Positions 31,562 to 38,525 of a DNA stretch of 50,602 bases are shown here, piece by piece (the first letter of the stretch is position 1; the number at the start of each line of letters is the position of its first letter). The notes below the pieces were generated by a model. That model saw only the letters and a program-made list of their open reading frames with translations, was not told where the DNA came from and did not search any database. Source of the stretch: a virus; the IMG/VR virus record IMGVR_UViG_3300033145_003412, positions 1 to 50,602 of that record. One strand, given 5' to 3'. A program made the translations under genes and the position numbers.

Positions 31562-31736
31562 TCATAGACACCTTGTATAGGTCGGATAAAGAAGTGCCTG
31601 GAAATATCGTGTATAAGCGCCTTAAACCCCTTCCAGGGGATATTTTACAGGGTATCAAGGGGGTAAGTAGGGTAAGGTAAATAAAACGGCTTAGAAACGA
31701 TTTAAAGGGTAGCCAGCCCATATTTTGGAGAGGCAT
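31562..31736 (-). other. Structured segment between initiator and helicase genes
   Basis: 175 bases without a convincing gene; the open frame here lacks a ribosome site. CCTGGAA (31597) pairs with TTCCAGG (31631), and CCCC-TTCCA-GGGG forms a small hairpin. A run of short C-rich near-repeats (TACCTTACCCTACTTACCCCC on the - strand) is present. Next to an initiator gene this could be an origin or a structured leader; unproven. Confidence 0.4.
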
Positions 31737-32984
31737 TTATAATGCTTCTCGAATACTGTAAAAATCCCCCCAAAGTGTTTTACTAAACCAGTCTAGAAAT
31801 TCAGCCCAATGATAATGTCTGCTCCTAGGACCGAGCATATTAGGAGTTAGCATTTCTCCAGGATATTTATTATCTCTTAACCAAGTCATATAAGAGCAAA
31901 CGAAACTTGAAAGTTTTCCATAACCATACAATAAATCGTCTTTAACAAAAGGCGGAGTATAATCATTTTCAGCAAGTTTTAAGATTTTATTATGAGCTAC
32001 TTCAATTTGATTAATTCTAAAAGCAATTTCAGGACTGTCATCTTCGCATGTAAGAAACTCTTTTACAAGCTTGACTACTTCAAAATTTTTTGCTTCGTAT
32101 TCAGGTAATGGCTCTCTTACCATAACTTTTAAAAAAAATGATTTTGAAGTTGCCGGATTGTATAAAAGTGAAGTCAATGATTTTGATAATTTATCTTTTT
32201 TCGGGGGCCAATACCCTTCACAAAACATACGGGTTAGCCTTTCAAGACCAGCCATAAGCTCTTGACCAGACCATTTTTTGTCCAGGAGAGTATATGGAAT
32301 TTTACAATTCTTCATCCAGATTTCATTAAAATTTTTGCCTTTTCCAAAAGTTCCATTCCGAAGTTGTTTTAAATATTTTTTAGCAGAGTGATAAACTTGA
32401 GTGTCTTTTCTTTCATGTTTATTTGGACAATTTTCTAAATTATTCCATCGGGAAATTAATCTGTCTTCAAAAGTGTTATTAGAAGAATTATTTTCTTTAT
32501 TTTTTTGCATAGGAATTTTTTCTTTTTCAGAGGAAGTTTTATTTAAATTATTTTCCTCTGCAAAAAAAGAATTTTCACTTACTGGACGTCCAAATTTATT
32601 TTGGACGTCCTTATAATTACCTTTAGGTAATTCTTTATAATCTCTAGTATATGATAGAACGTTTGTTCTTTTAGGGGTGTTCGTTTGTTCCGAATCGGAA
32701 ATGTTAAAAACTACTAATAATTCTCTGCTAAATCCCTTTTTTTCTCCCTTTTTTATGTAATTATTTTTGATTAATTCTTGAACGGCTCCTGAGATTTTTC
32801 TTGTGGTGACATCTAAAATTTCTGCAAGGTAGGCATTACCGGCAAAGCAGGTTTTGTTATTTTGATTAAGAGAAGAAATAATAGCGAATAACTTCATGGC
32901 AGTCGGGCTGATATTTTTATCCCTGGCTACACGAAGCGGTATATTTAAATAAATTGTGTCTAAATCTTTTTCTGAAATTGCCAA
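31737..32984 (-). CDS. Winged-helix replication initiator (replisome organiser-like)
   Basis: About 415 residues from a TTG at 32982-32984, chosen because AAGGAG lies 8 bases upstream; the longer frame to 33038 runs through a hairpin. The N-terminal winged helix is clear: SPTAMKLFAIISSLNQNNKT, FAGNAYLAEILDVTTRKISG and AVQELIKNNYIKKG, as in phage replication initiators of the HTH_36/DnaD-like group. A low-complexity Asn/Lys linker follows and a helical C-terminal domain rich in aromatics. It would recruit the helicase encoded just downstream. The leader is structured (33014-33069). Confidence 0.72.
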   Translation of the reverse strand: MAISEKDLDTIYLNIPLRVARDKNISPTAMKLFAIISSLNQNNKTCFAGNAYLAEILDVTTRKISGAVQELIKNNYIKKGEKKGFSRELLVVFNISDSEQTNTPKRTNVLSYTRDYKELPKGNYKDVQNKFGRPVSENSFFAEENNLNKTSSEKEKIPMQKNKENNSSNNTFEDRLISRWNNLENCPNKHERKDTQVYHSAKKYLKQLRNGTFGKGKNFNEIWMKNCKIPYTLLDKKWSGQELMAGLERLTRMFCEGYWPPKKDKLSKSLTSLLYNPATSKSFFLKVMVREPLPEYEAKNFEVVKLVKEFLTCEDDSPEIAFRINQIEVAHNKILKLAENDYTPPFVKDDLLYGYGKLSSFVCSYMTWLRDNKYPGEMLTPNMLGPRSRHYHWAEFLDWFSKTLWGDFYSIREAL

Positions 32985-33013
32985 AACAAAAACTCCTTCA
33001 CAATTTATTGGGG

Positions 33014-33069
33014 GCCGCCTTGAAAGTGAAGGTTCCAAGACGGCTGGTATAGCCTGTACTAGTCAGGCT
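33014..33069 (-). promoter_or_regulatory. Two consecutive hairpins in the initiator leader
   Basis: In the - strand RNA, AGCCUG (33069-33064) pairs with CAGGCU across a 7-base loop. GCCGUCUUG (33044-33036) then pairs with CAAGGCGGC (33022-33014), a 9-bp stem with one G-U pair. The ribosome site of the initiator follows about 20 bases later. No U tract, so it is likely a regulatory leader and not a terminator. A TATGAT promoter-like box lies just upstream near 33090-33100. Confidence 0.6.
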
Positions 33070-33105
33070 CCCCGTAAGACATCTCATACTATATCTTATC
33101 ATAAC

Positions 33106-34005
33106 CTAAAAAACAAGTCTTTTTAGATTATTTATTTCAGTTTCGTTAAGTTCAGCCGGGTCTTTATCTTTTAGTTTAATAATTTCAACTTGTTTGCCTA
33201 TGACAGATAATTCATTTCCAAGTGCTTCCGCTCGCTCTTGAGCTTGCGGTTCAGGATCAAAAACAATAAATATCCTGTTAAATCTGATTAGCTCTCTTAT
33301 TTGCCCCTTTGTGAATCCTATGCCAAAAGTAGCTACTGCTCCTGGTCCAAGTCTCCAGACGTCAAAAATTCCTTCAACTACTATGACGGTTTCTCCTTTT
33401 ACTTTGTCGATTCCGTAGAGTGTATTTTTATGCGGATAAGCCTCATCTTGCTTGCTACAAGTCTTATATCTGAGTCTTGTCATTCCTGTATAATCTCTTC
33501 CTTGATAGCTGATTAATTCTCCTTGCCTGTAAATAGGAGCAATTATTCTGTGACTATATGAACCAATTGGGCCTGTTCCAAGTAAACCCCATTCTGATAC
33601 TAATTTATCAGGATCGAATTTCCTAATGATTAAGTAATGCTTATGTCTTTTATTTAGAGGTTTAAATTCCGGTTTTAGAACACATATTTTTTTGATTTTT
33701 GGTTCTTCTGGAAGGATTCTACGGGCAAGTTTTGAGGCAGGATAATTTTTGATAATAGCGGAAATATTCTTGACTTTGGTTAAGCGTTTTAATGCTTCTA
33801 TTGGATTGTGCTTACCGCACCTCCAACATGAGAAAATTTGACCGTCTTTAGAAAAAGCTCCATGGTCTGACGGGTCCGGGTCTGAGGCTGGACAAAAAGG
33901 ACAGTTGATTCCGATCCAGCCACTTGCAACGTTTTTTGACCTACTATCTGACCACTCTATTCCGTAGTCAGATAGTAGGGTTTCAATGTTAATTCCTTGT
34001 TTCAT
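33106..34005 (-). CDS. DnaG-type primase with zinc finger and TOPRIM
   Basis: 299 residues. N-terminal zinc-binding motif CPFC (35-38) with CWRC (60-63) and H48, as in DnaG/T7 gp4-type primases. A central region leads to the TOPRIM segment TVIVVEGIFDVWRLGPGAV and then IFIVFDPEPQAQERAEAL, carrying the metal-binding E and D-x-D-like residues. Shorter than host DnaG (no helicase-binding C-domain). It would synthesise primers for DnaE, working with the RepA-like helicase. Confidence 0.85.
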   Translation of the reverse strand: MKQGINIETLLSDYGIEWSDSRSKNVASGWIGINCPFCPASDPDPSDHGAFSKDGQIFSCWRCGKHNPIEALKRLTKVKNISAIIKNYPASKLARRILPEEPKIKKICVLKPEFKPLNKRHKHYLIIRKFDPDKLVSEWGLLGTGPIGSYSHRIIAPIYRQGELISYQGRDYTGMTRLRYKTCSKQDEAYPHKNTLYGIDKVKGETVIVVEGIFDVWRLGPGAVATFGIGFTKGQIRELIRFNRIFIVFDPEPQAQERAEALGNELSVIGKQVEIIKLKDKDPAELNETEINNLKRLVF

Positions 34006-34006
34006 T

Positions 34007-34099
34007 TTATACAGGGTAGCCTTTTGGTGCGACTGTTAAATTAGGTTTCCAATATACACGATCTTGTTTTATTAAATCTGATTTATCAGCGCATTCCAT
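34007..34099 (-). CDS. Small hypothetical protein, 30 aa
   Basis: The ATG at 34097-34099 overlaps the stop of the upstream gene (TAATG), a typical coupling arrangement. Reads MECADKSDLIKQDRVYWKPN and ends six bases before the primase start region. Too short for further inference. Confidence 0.45.
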   Translation of the reverse strand: MECADKSDLIKQDRVYWKPNLTVAPKGYPV

Positions 34100-34314
34100 T
34101 AAAGTCCATACTCCTCCTCTTTTGGCGGCTGAGGGTTATTTGTTGAGTCGTTATTTTTATTTGTTATTGGTTGATATCCGTTTTGTGGACTAGGTTTAGA
34201 AAACATACTTGATTTTAAATTCGGTAAATAATGCACTAAAAGTAGTGCAATCACTAAAGCTTGAAGCGATATAATTAATATTAGTGCTCCAGGATCGTCG
34301 TTGAGAACATTCAT
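34099..34314 (-). CDS. Small membrane-anchored protein, 71 aa
   Basis: MNVLNDDPGALILIISLQAL then VIALLLVHYLP forms one membrane helix near the N-terminus. It is followed by a polar Pro/Asn/Gln-rich tail (PSPQNGYQPITNKNNDSTNN) ending PPKEEEYGL. The topology suggests a tail facing the cytoplasm or periplasm. Strong ribosome site AAAGGAG. Function unknown. Confidence 0.6.
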   Translation of the reverse strand: MNVLNDDPGALILIISLQALVIALLLVHYLPNLKSSMFSKPSPQNGYQPITNKNNDSTNNPQPPKEEEYGL

Positions 34315-34336
34315 GAAATTTACTCCTTTATTTTCT

Positions 34337-34399
34337 TTAAATGTTTAAAAAAATCTCTAGTCCTTTTTTATTTGTAAACATAGTTCCTGCATGTTTCAT
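34337..34399 (-). CDS. Possible 20-aa peptide
   Basis: ATG with AAAGGTGG upstream and a 20-codon frame (MKHAGTMFTNKKGLEIFLNI). Supported only by the ribosome site and by filling the gap between two small genes. Confidence 0.3.
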   Translation of the reverse strand: MKHAGTMFTNKKGLEIFLNI

Positions 34400-34409
34400 T
34401 TTACCACCT

Positions 34410-34586
34410 TTAAAAAGCTTTAATTTCTCCTTTCTCTTCTAATTTTTCACAGGTTTTAACGACTATATAAAACGGAATGTTTAGGTTAGTTGCCAATTCT
34501 TTGTAATCAATATTTTTGCAGTGATGTTTTTCAAAATAATCTTTAATTACATTTTCAGCATTTTCTACGTTAAGTTTATTCAACAT
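34410..34586 (-). CDS. Small winged-helix-like protein, 58 aa
   Basis: The ATG lies inside the end of 34576..34887, so it is coupled. ENVIKDYFEKHHCKNIDYKE then LATNLNIPFYIVVKTCEKLE has the helix-turn-helix-wing spacing of very small DNA-binding proteins. It may act with the HTH protein encoded just upstream. Confidence 0.5.
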   Translation of the reverse strand: MLNKLNVENAENVIKDYFEKHHCKNIDYKELATNLNIPFYIVVKTCEKLEEKGEIKAF

Positions 34587-34887
34587 CAGTCGTCTCCTTT
34601 TTTCTACCCCTCTCTACAAGTTTGACCTCGATATCTGCACCAAGGGCATAGCAAAAGTCAGCCAAAATTGGTATGGTGTTGTTTTTTCCTTCATTAAGAA
34701 ATGAATCAACAAAACTTCTACTGCCGAATTTCCCCGTGATTCCCTTTTTTGATTTAAGTAGCTTTATCAAATCGTCTCGGCTGATATTATGATCTTTCAT
34801 ATACCTGCAAATTGCCTCGGTGACTTCTAAAATCACCCCCGCTTGATGATACAGGTAGTCATAATCTGTGGCGTGTAAATCGCTCAT
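34576..34887 (-). CDS. Xre/HigA-type HTH protein
   Basis: 103 residues. NISRDDLIKLLKSKKGITGK then SFVDSFLNEGKNNTIPILAD and FCYALGADIEVKL give the Xre-family HTH with the conserved final L-A-D-h-x-x-A-L-G segment, as in antitoxins and phage repressors. No partner toxin of the HigB type is next to it. Likely a transcription regulator at the head of this leftward group. Confidence 0.68.
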   Translation of the reverse strand: MSDLHATDYDYLYHQAGVILEVTEAICRYMKDHNISRDDLIKLLKSKKGITGKFGSRSFVDSFLNEGKNNTIPILADFCYALGADIEVKLVERGRKKETTDVE

Positions 34888-34986
34888 TTTTTTATTCTCC
34901 TTCCCCCATGCGCCAGCGGTCTAGGTAGGAACGTATGACCGTTGAGACAACGTTTATAATGTCATATCCTGCAATTACCACCAAAG

Positions 34987-35004
34987 CATGGCGTTCTTGC
35001 CATG
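34987..35004 (-). promoter_or_regulatory. Perfect 6-bp hairpin CATGGC/GCCATG
   Basis: CATGGC, GTTCTT, GCCATG: a perfect stem with a 6-base loop. It lies in the 120-base gap (34888-35008) before the HTH gene. That gap holds no gene I can support and may carry the promoter or operator for the HTH regulator. Confidence 0.45.
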
Positions 35005-35008
35005 TACA

Positions 35009-35146
35009 CTATCCCAAAAAAATGAGAACAGGGGCACATAGGCTTTTCTTCAGCCATTCGTAAACCCGGCCACATTTTGAGACAGAGGGAACTTCGCTCT
35101 TTCCCCTGACAAGCCCTTCGCCGCATATACATTTATTAATAATCAT
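35009..35146 (-). CDS. Small Cys-containing protein, 45 aa
   Basis: ATG with GGAGGTAG directly upstream. MIINKCICGEGLVRGK then SKCGRVYEW and SLCAP give a C-x-C plus C and C pattern that could bind zinc. Unknown function. Base composition is less AT-rich than the neighbours. Confidence 0.5.
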   Translation of the reverse strand: MIINKCICGEGLVRGKSEVPSVSKCGRVYEWLKKSLCAPVLIFLG

Positions 35147-35148
35147 TT

Positions 35149-35319
35149 CTACCTCCCTCCTGTCCGGTTTTTTTCGATTGTCTGGATTAACCCTTCCTTA
35201 AATTTCTTTATTTCCCGCCGAAGCTGGTAATGGTAGCGCCAGATGAGAATTTTTCTTGCCGCGTAACCAGACCCTAATAGACACAGAATAAAAATAACCC
35301 CGACCCAAATCTTAATCAT
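35149..35319 (-). CDS. Small single-pass membrane protein, 56 aa
   Basis: ATG at 35317-35319 with TAGGAGG upstream. MIKIWVGVIFILCLLGSGYA is a signal-anchor-like helix, and the rest is basic and helical (YQLRREIKKFKEGLIQ). A lysis (spanin or holin) role is possible but unsupported. Confidence 0.55.
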   Translation of the reverse strand: MIKIWVGVIFILCLLGSGYAARKILIWRYHYQLRREIKKFKEGLIQTIEKNRTGGR

Positions 35320-35329
35320 CGTTCACCTC

Positions 35330-35449
35330 CTACCAGCCAGCCATGGCCCGTTGTGCTGGTTTTAAAGCGGTCCAGGCCCAGGTGTAGCCGCAAGCCACCC
35401 CGAAAGCCCAGAGTAAGAAACACATCACGATCTTTTCATACTTGGTCAT
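35330..35449 (-). CDS. Small membrane protein, 39 aa
   Basis: ATG at 35447-35449 with AAAGGAGAAATA upstream. VMCFLLWAFGVACGYTWAW is a hydrophobic segment; it ends AQRAMAGW. Sits in a row of three small genes that fill the gap 35009-35619. Confidence 0.5.
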   Translation of the reverse strand: MTKYEKIVMCFLLWAFGVACGYTWAWTALKPAQRAMAGW

Positions 35450-35451
35450 GG

Positions 35452-35619
35452 CTATTTCTCCTTTAATTTATTCTTGTGTATCATTTGGTGACGCTTTTTA
35501 TGACGTTTAATAACATCCCCATTTTCAAGTTTGCACCAAACAGTCAAATGATTTTCTTTGATTATTTCAGCTAAGACACTGAGGCGATTGACAGTGATTT
35601 CAATAAGTGATTTTTTCAT
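35452..35619 (-). CDS. Small basic protein, 55 aa
   Basis: The ATG overlaps the stop of 35619..36395 (TAATGA). MKKSLIEITVNRLSVLAEII then VWCKLENGDVIKRHKKRHQM looks like a small beta-barrel with a basic tail. Unknown function. Confidence 0.55.
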   Translation of the reverse strand: MKKSLIEITVNRLSVLAEIIKENHLTVWCKLENGDVIKRHKKRHQMIHKNKLKEK

Positions 35620-36395
35620 TATTTTTTCCTCGCATAAACTATTTCTCCTTTAGGCCCAGCATGTAGTCTCCATGTATTGCCATCAAAAGATGGAATAAGG
35701 CCCATATTCCAAAGATCGACTGCTGACTGGAAAGGATATTCGCCGGGTTTATGATTTATTCCTTTCCATTTTTTAATATCTGGAAACAAAGACCCGATAT
35801 ATGCCCATGTAATATTCCATGTGATATCCCATGCGCTTTCACATGTGGGACCTATATCTTTTGCACTATTCCTTATGTAATCTCCGCATCTTTTCCCTAT
35901 GTTTCCCCATACGTAATCTCCTGCGATAATTACGACATCTTTTACACTATTTCCTATGCTATACCATATAAGTTCACTTATGCCTTTTATTTTATTTATT
36001 ATACTAATCCAATTGCCAAGCAACCTAATATGTTCATCTGTTATTTCTGGTGTTGGAATCATAAAAGGGTTGGCAGAATTAATTAATTCAGAATATTTCC
36101 AGCCAAATAATTTATCAAGATCAAATATTTCTTCGATTACCTTTAGCGACTGGAATCTACTTTCTTCCTCGTCTTTTACAATTAAGTCTATCCCTTTAAC
36201 GCGGAAAGCTGCACAAGGAATTTTTGCTATAGCGAAACAATCGTTTGGATTTTTTGAGGCATGTAATCCTTTCCCGCAAACTCCTACCTCTGGTGGATCA
36301 TAATCATGCACCCGAATAGTTGAACCAATAGCCTCACGATAATTAATACTTCCAGAATAAAAGTCATAACCGTCTGGATACGTTAATTTATACAC
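35619..36395 (-). CDS. Hypothetical phage protein, 258 aa, internal repeats
   Basis: GTG start with GGAAAGGGG upstream. The N-terminal GSINYREAIGSTIRVHDYD then VGVCGKGLHASKNPNDCFAI matches a widespread phage family (G-x-h-Y-x-x-G-x-x-h then C-x-x-G-h-H-A). The C-terminal part has repeated short blocks (YSIGNSVKDVVIIAGDYVWG, NIGKRCGDYIRNSAKDIG, AWDITWNITWAYIG), suggesting a small solenoid. Function unknown. Confidence 0.65.
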   Translation of the reverse strand: MYKLTYPDGYDFYSGSINYREAIGSTIRVHDYDPPEVGVCGKGLHASKNPNDCFAIAKIPCAAFRVKGIDLIVKDEEESRFQSLKVIEEIFDLDKLFGWKYSELINSANPFMIPTPEITDEHIRLLGNWISIINKIKGISELIWYSIGNSVKDVVIIAGDYVWGNIGKRCGDYIRNSAKDIGPTCESAWDITWNITWAYIGSLFPDIKKWKGINHKPGEYPFQSAVDLWNMGLIPSFDGNTWRLHAGPKGEIVYARKK

Positions 36396-36401
36396 TTTTG
36401 T

Positions 36402-36584
36402 TTATCCCCTTTCCTGCTGGTTTTCTCCATTCAAAACAATTGAAACATTTTTCTCTGTCTTTGCGTTTTGAAAGTGATTGACAAACTGCTGTTTCCATCC
36501 ACATTTCTCTACGTTCACACCAAATTCTTTTTGGAATATTTCTATGATATTTAGACACCACTTTCCTCTTGTTGCTTGTAACAA
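36402..36584 (-). CDS. Small hypothetical protein, up to 60 aa, unclear start
   Basis: Coding-like frame (IIEIFQKEFGVNVEKCGWKQ, NVSIVLNGENQQERG) that ends just before the GTG of the next gene. The only start in frame is a TTG at 36584, inside the previous gene. Overlap and spacing favour a real gene with a non-ATG start. Confidence 0.4.
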   Translation of the reverse strand: MLQATRGKWCLNIIEIFQKEFGVNVEKCGWKQQFVNHFQNAKTEKNVSIVLNGENQQERG

Positions 36585-36868
36585 TCGTTATAAGTAAAAA
36601 TTATGTGATTGGTGGACAATTTAGTGAGTAAATCAAATGCTGACATTTCGTTTAATTCATTAATACTAAAACGAGAGCCGCCTGCTTGATAAACGGCAAG
36701 GTCAAGAGATTGATATATTTCAATCCCCGCATATGCAATTTTAGAAGTTTGTTTCTTATCAGGATATAATTCACAGATGGCTCTTACGATTTGCTTAATA
36801 TTGAATTTTTTCTTTGAGAGTAATTCGATAGATATTTTTACTATTTCTTTAGCAGTTTTATTGTTCAT
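36551..36868 (-). CDS. Hypothetical helical protein, 105 aa
   Basis: MNNKTAKEIVKISIELLSKK and FNIKQIVRAICELYPDK resemble the start of small phage regulators; no motif identified. Transcribed from promoter cassette E with a good AAAGGAG site. Confidence 0.6.
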   Translation of the reverse strand: MNNKTAKEIVKISIELLSKKKFNIKQIVRAICELYPDKKQTSKIAYAGIEIYQSLDLAVYQAGGSRFSINELNEMSAFDLLTKLSTNHIIFTYNDCYKQQEESGV

Positions 36869-36885
36869 TTTTTCTCCTTTATTTT

Positions 36886-36918
36886 ATTATACCTTAATTT
36901 GTCAAGTTTTTTAAAAAA
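36886..36918 (-). promoter_or_regulatory. Promoter cassette, copy E
   Basis: On the - strand: T6A6, then CTTGACAAATTAAGG and TATAAT, followed by AAATAAAGGAG. The spacer contains TTGACA only 8 bases from the -10 box, too close for a normal -35, so the T6A6 block is the better -35-side signal. Same architecture as copies A to D. Confidence 0.7.
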
Positions 36919-36932
36919 TTATTTTATCAGAT

Positions 36933-37364
36933 TTATTCATACCATTTTCCGTTATCATCACTTCTAAACCCAGCTAATAAAAGCCGAGAAGCGCAGACGG
37001 TAATAATTTGTGTATCTATATCCAAATTGTTGTTTAAGTAATTTGCAAGACCAGGTAAATCATGTTGAAAGTTTTCCAACTGCTTACAGATTCTTGCAGT
37101 TTTATTAGCTTTGTTGCGAATTTTTCTAAGTGCAGTTACAAAAGCAATATTGTCTATTGGCCCTGGTATTTCTTGAGCACGCCGAGCTTTTGTGATTTGT
37201 TTTGCAATAGTGCTTAACCACATACCTCCTTTATCAGTAGATATTTTAATATTGAGGCCGTGAAGATTGTGTATAATCTCCTCCATCTTTTTTGGACCTT
37301 GTTGATTTTTTGGGTAACGTCTCATTGTAAGATATGCTTCGTCTGCCATTGTATATGAGTTCAT
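36933..37364 (-). CDS. Hypothetical protein, 143 aa
   Basis: MNSYTMADEAYLTMRRYPKN then EEIIHNLHGLNIKISTDKGG; two helical blocks and ITVCASRLLLAGFRSDDNG at the end. The ATG overlaps the stop (ATGA) of the truncated frame 37361..37474, so it was coupled to a now-broken gene. Function unknown. Confidence 0.6.
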   Translation of the reverse strand: MNSYTMADEAYLTMRRYPKNQQGPKKMEEIIHNLHGLNIKISTDKGGMWLSTIAKQITKARRAQEIPGPIDNIAFVTALRKIRNKANKTARICKQLENFQHDLPGLANYLNNNLDIDTQIITVCASRLLLAGFRSDDNGKWYE

Positions 37365-37474
37365 TTTGCCTCCTTCACTTTCTCTAATAACATTGTTATG
37401 ATTGATTTGTCCTCAACGGATTTTCCGTCAAGAACACTTGTTAAAATTTCTCTTTTGGTATCAATAGTTTTCTC
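37361..37474 (-). pseudogene. 3' remnant of a gene cut by the GIY-YIG gene
   Basis: A 37-codon frame with no start codon of its own reads TIDTKREILTSVLDGKSVED then IITMLLEKVKEAK and stops in an ATGA overlap with the next gene. Its 5' part is lost where the homing endonuclease gene begins. It is most simply the tail of the original neighbour of 36933..37364. Confidence 0.45.
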
Positions 37475-38472
37475 TCATTATTTTTTGATAGTGTTTTGCA
37501 GGTATCACATATGTTTTTATTGAATTGGTTGACTGTTCTTTTGTAATACTTCCTGTCGCATTTTTTACAGGTCATTTCTATCATTTTTCTCTTCTTTGCG
37601 CTTATACTCATTTTTTTTCTTGTTTCTGGGTTATTTAATTTTTCTTTTTGATTTTTGGACCATTCTCCTGGGGGCATCTTTTCAAATCTTTTCTTTGTGC
37701 TTATGCTCATTTTCCTTTTTGTTTCTGGGTTATTCATTGCTTTCTTTGCGGCTTTGCTATTTTTTTCGATTGCTCCGGGGGTTTCCGCATAATATTTTTT
37801 TAAGGCTTTGCTATTTTTTTCGATTGCTCCGGGGGTTTCCGCATAATATTTTTTCATTCTTTGGCTCATTTTTTGCCGCATTTGATTTGATTGCACTGCC
37901 TTTTTTTGTTTCTTTTTATTTTTCTCGGCTTCTTGTGGATGTTGATTATAATAAGAAAGAACTCCCTCTCTGATTTTATCTCTGTGCTTTTTATTTTGAC
38001 AAAGTTGTTTGGCAATTTTACTTCTTCTTTCTCTGTATTCTGGGGAACTAAATGTAACTCGCAATTTTTTACTTAATTTAGATATAGTTTCTTGACTATG
38101 GTGGCCTCCTTTCCAACCGTCTCCGCCTTTTGTGATATTGGATAAAATTCCTCCGTCTATCATCCGTCCATATTTTGCGATTAATTCTATTTCAAAGTCA
38201 TAAGCATTTTTTTCTGAATGGAAAAATTGGAAAATATGATAATAAATCGTTTTATTCTCTCTTTTTATTTTGTTTATTACATGGTTTTTTATAGTGTTCC
38301 CATTTTCAGATTCTTTTTCATGGTCAAATAACCTTTCTGCAATTCCTTTACCAATATAGAATATGTGACCTGTCGGTCTTAGAAGAGCATATACATAATA
38401 CTTTTCGTTGTGATATTTGATAATATTTCTGATTTCATTTTTTTCTTTTTTGGGAAATTTCTCTTTTTCCAT
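37441..38472 (-). CDS. GIY-YIG homing endonuclease with NUMOD repeats
   Basis: About 343 residues from the ATG at 38472. GIY-YIG core: YYVYALLRPTGHIFYIGKG (about 25-43), then RLFDHEKES. A ITKGGDGWKGGHHSQETISK segment leads into a run of NUMOD3-like DNA-binding repeats (NNPETKRKMSISTKKR and similar). Two copies of YYAETPGAIEKNSKA arise from an exact 54-base tandem duplication. A C-terminal zinc finger (CKKCDRKYY, CDTC) ends the protein. It has its own canonical sigma-70 promoter, as free-standing homing genes often do. It appears to have cut into a neighbouring gene at its 3' side. Confidence 0.85.
   Translation of the reverse strand: MEKEKFPKKEKNEIRNIIKYHNEKYYVYALLRPTGHIFYIGKGIAERLFDHEKESENGNTIKNHVINKIKRENKTIYYHIFQFFHSEKNAYDFEIELIAKYGRMIDGGILSNITKGGDGWKGGHHSQETISKLSKKLRVTFSSPEYRERRSKIAKQLCQNKKHRDKIREGVLSYYNQHPQEAEKNKKKQKKAVQSNQMRQKMSQRMKKYYAETPGAIEKNSKALKKYYAETPGAIEKNSKAAKKAMNNPETKRKMSISTKKRFEKMPPGEWSKNQKEKLNNPETRKKMSISAKKRKMIEMTCKKCDRKYYKRTVNQFNKNICDTCKTLSKNNERKLLIPKEKF
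37750..37854 (-). repeat. Tandem 54-bp duplication in the GIY-YIG gene
   Basis: Two adjacent near-perfect copies of a 54-base unit (18 codons) encode the repeated KKYYAETPGAIEKNSKA block. In-frame length makes it a clean expansion of the DNA-binding region. Confidence 0.8.
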
Positions 38473-38496
38473 ATTCAAATCTTCTATTTTTATTTT

Positions 38497-38525
38497 ATTA
38501 TATAGGAAATTTGAGCTAAAGTCAA
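38497..38525 (-). promoter_or_regulatory. Sigma-70-type promoter of the GIY-YIG gene
   Basis: On the - strand TTGACT and TATAAT are separated by exactly 17 bases, close to consensus. The -35 box overlaps the stop codon region of the helicase gene. It differs from the T6A6 cassettes used elsewhere. Confidence 0.7.

Noticed and set aside
31551-31736. 61-residue gene between initiator and helicase
   Set aside because: Weak or no ribosome site, no protein-like pattern, and stem-forming repeats in the DNA.
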